In this document: positions 63,242 through 64,000 of the stretch, one piece after another
Numbering within the stretch: the first letter of the stretch is position 1
Layout of the letters: every line of letters starts with the position of its first letter
Assembly (NCBI RefSeq): GCF_007846095.1
Contig: NZ_VOEI01000001.1
Location: 62,001 to 126,000 of the forward strand
From: Mucilaginibacter achroorhodeus
Lineage (GTDB): Bacteria; Bacteroidota; Bacteroidia; Sphingobacteriales; Sphingobacteriaceae
Length of the DNA stretch: 64,000 bases
Direction: 5' to 3'
Position numbers and translations under genes: made by a program
Notes under the pieces: generated by a model
What the model was told of the DNA's origin: nothing
The model's input: the letters and a program-made list of their open reading frames with translations, nothing else
Database searches by the model: none

Positions 63242-63273
63242 AACTAATCTCTAATCGCCAATCTCTAACCTCT
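63242..63273. repeat. Right inverted end of the four-helix-bundle cassette
   Basis: The 32-bp right arm, inverted relative to 62807-62838 with six mismatches. Its last two bases overlap the pheT stop codon (63272-63274). The two arms enclose a 467-bp cassette. Confidence 0.75.
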
Positions 63274-64000
63274 ATTTCCTTATCTCCGCTCCTACTTCTT
63301 TGCCTAAATTATAAATAATTTTCTGCATGATGGCGTCGATGGCTTTGTCAGTCAAAGTTTTTTCAGTGTCTTGCAGAATAAAGCTTAACGCATAAGATTT
63401 TTTACCGGCCGGTAACTTGTCGCCCTGGTAAACGTCGAACACACTGATCTCTTTCAGGAGCTTTTTATCCGCACGTTGGGCGATCTGTTTTAATTGACCA
63501 AACGTTACTGCTGTATCAACCAACATGCTTAGATCGCGGCGCACGGCAGGAAATTTAGATACTTCCTGGTAAACTATAACGTTCTTGCGCACCGCATTCA
63601 ATACAACATCGAAGTTGAAATCGGCGTAGAAAACTTCTTTATCCAGGTCAACTTTCTTCAGCGCATCTTTTGCAACCGCACCAAATTTAACCAGTTGTTT
63701 GCCATTAAGCGTATATTGGAGGCCATAAGCCAGCTTGCTGCAGGTAGCATCTTCAACCGAGTAATCAGTGATCTTTAGGCGTTGCAAAATACCATCAACA
63801 ATAGCCTTAAGGTTATAAAACGATACCTGCGTTTGCTTTTGGTTCCACTGCTCGGCGGTATCGTTACCTGTAATAAATATTGAAAAACGCTGGTTCTCAA
63901 CGTATTTATCCTCTTTGATTGAATAAACCTTTCCAAACTCGTAGAACTTTAAGTCGGGGCTTTTGCGGTTTTGGTTGTAGGCGATAGCTTCCAGACCAGA
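63272..64000 (-). CDS. pheT: Phenylalanyl-tRNA synthetase subunit beta, C-terminal part
   Basis: The frame is open to the window edge and covers the last ~243 residues of PheT. Residues after SGLEAIAYNQNRKSPDLKF are the last part of the catalytic-like core, followed by the FDX-ACB anticodon-binding domain (VYQEVSKFPAVRRDLSMLV... to EVGAEIRK). It charges tRNA-Phe together with PheS. The start lies outside the window. Confidence 0.93.
   Translation of the reverse strand, partial: SGLEAIAYNQNRKSPDLKFYEFGKVYSIKEDKYVENQRFSIFITGNDTAEQWNQKQTQVSFYNLKAIVDGILQRLKITDYSVEDATCSKLAYGLQYTLNGKQLVKFGAVAKDALKKVDLDKEVFYADFNFDVVLNAVRKNVIVYQEVSKFPAVRRDLSMLVDTAVTFGQLKQIAQRADKKLLKEISVFDVYQGDKLPAGKKSYALSFILQDTEKTLTDKAIDAIMQKIIYNLGKEVGAEIRK

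Noticed and set aside
1-64000. rRNA, tRNA, prophage or integrative element
   Set aside because: I looked for these signatures and saw none. No integrase, phage structural gene or tRNA-like cloverleaf was recognised by eye; a tRNAscan-type search would be decisive.

Overview
The window is a stretch of ordinary chromosome from a Bacteroidota bacterium, most likely a Sphingobacteriaceae member close to Mucilaginibacter or Pedobacter. The evidence is a SusC/SusD pair, other TonB-dependent receptors, several Bacteroidota-type lipoproteins, VCBS/FG-GAP proteins with ASPIC/UnbV domains, candidate TAnnTTTG promoter elements, near absence of Shine-Dalgarno sequences, and a rny-zapA-pheT gene order. 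No rRNA, tRNA, CRISPR array or prophage was seen. Both ends cut a gene: an FtsX-type permease on the left and pheT on the right.

Left part (1-8400): core metabolism and iron genes. These include class II aldolase fbaA, accD, a thioredoxin-like [2Fe-2S] protein meeting a ferritin tail to tail, beta-phosphoglucomutase, and a seven-heme cytochrome. A structured intergenic repeat element lies at 3989-4414.

Centre-left (8450-25100): the most notable accessory locus. One strand carries GH3 beta-glucosidase, then SusC, SusD, a 1189-residue FG-GAP/ASPIC lipoprotein, a vanadium haloperoxidase/PAP2-like lipoprotein, and a lipoprotein joining one c-type heme to FG-GAP repeats. The seven-heme cytochrome converges on this array. 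A Nudix-winged-helix regulator is divergent from the GH3 gene. Two perfect copies of a 15-bp palindrome, GTGTA-N5-TACAC, lie in the GH3/regulator intergenic region and upstream of susC, so the regulator may control both units.

Middle (25200-46900): base-excision repair glycosylase, orphan ABC ATPase, metallophosphoesterase, small secreted proteins, VOC protein, HAD and MBL enzymes, a ROK regulator divergent from a TonB receptor, three tandem DUF2147 paralogues, YceI, an alpha/beta hydrolase, a Tat-exported Gfo/Idh/MocA oxidoreductase, an amidase, mnmD and mazG.

Right part (46900-64000): an ECF sigma factor overlaps a protein with an inner-membrane anchor, a long linker and a predicted outer-membrane barrel. 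Then come an OM barrel protein, a LolC/E-type permease, NamZ (DUF1343), fmt, and an IS200-like single-domain transposase followed by a repeat array. That array contains a diverged copy of the 3' end of the next gene, a CREST-type membrane hydrolase. The last genes are DUF3050, a class IV aminotransferase, a pseudouridine synthase, an ACC deaminase/D-cysteine desulfhydrase homologue, a DUF962 protein, rny, a likely 6S RNA, zapA, a coiled-coil partner, a four-helix-bundle gene in a cassette with 32-bp imperfect inverted ends, and pheT.
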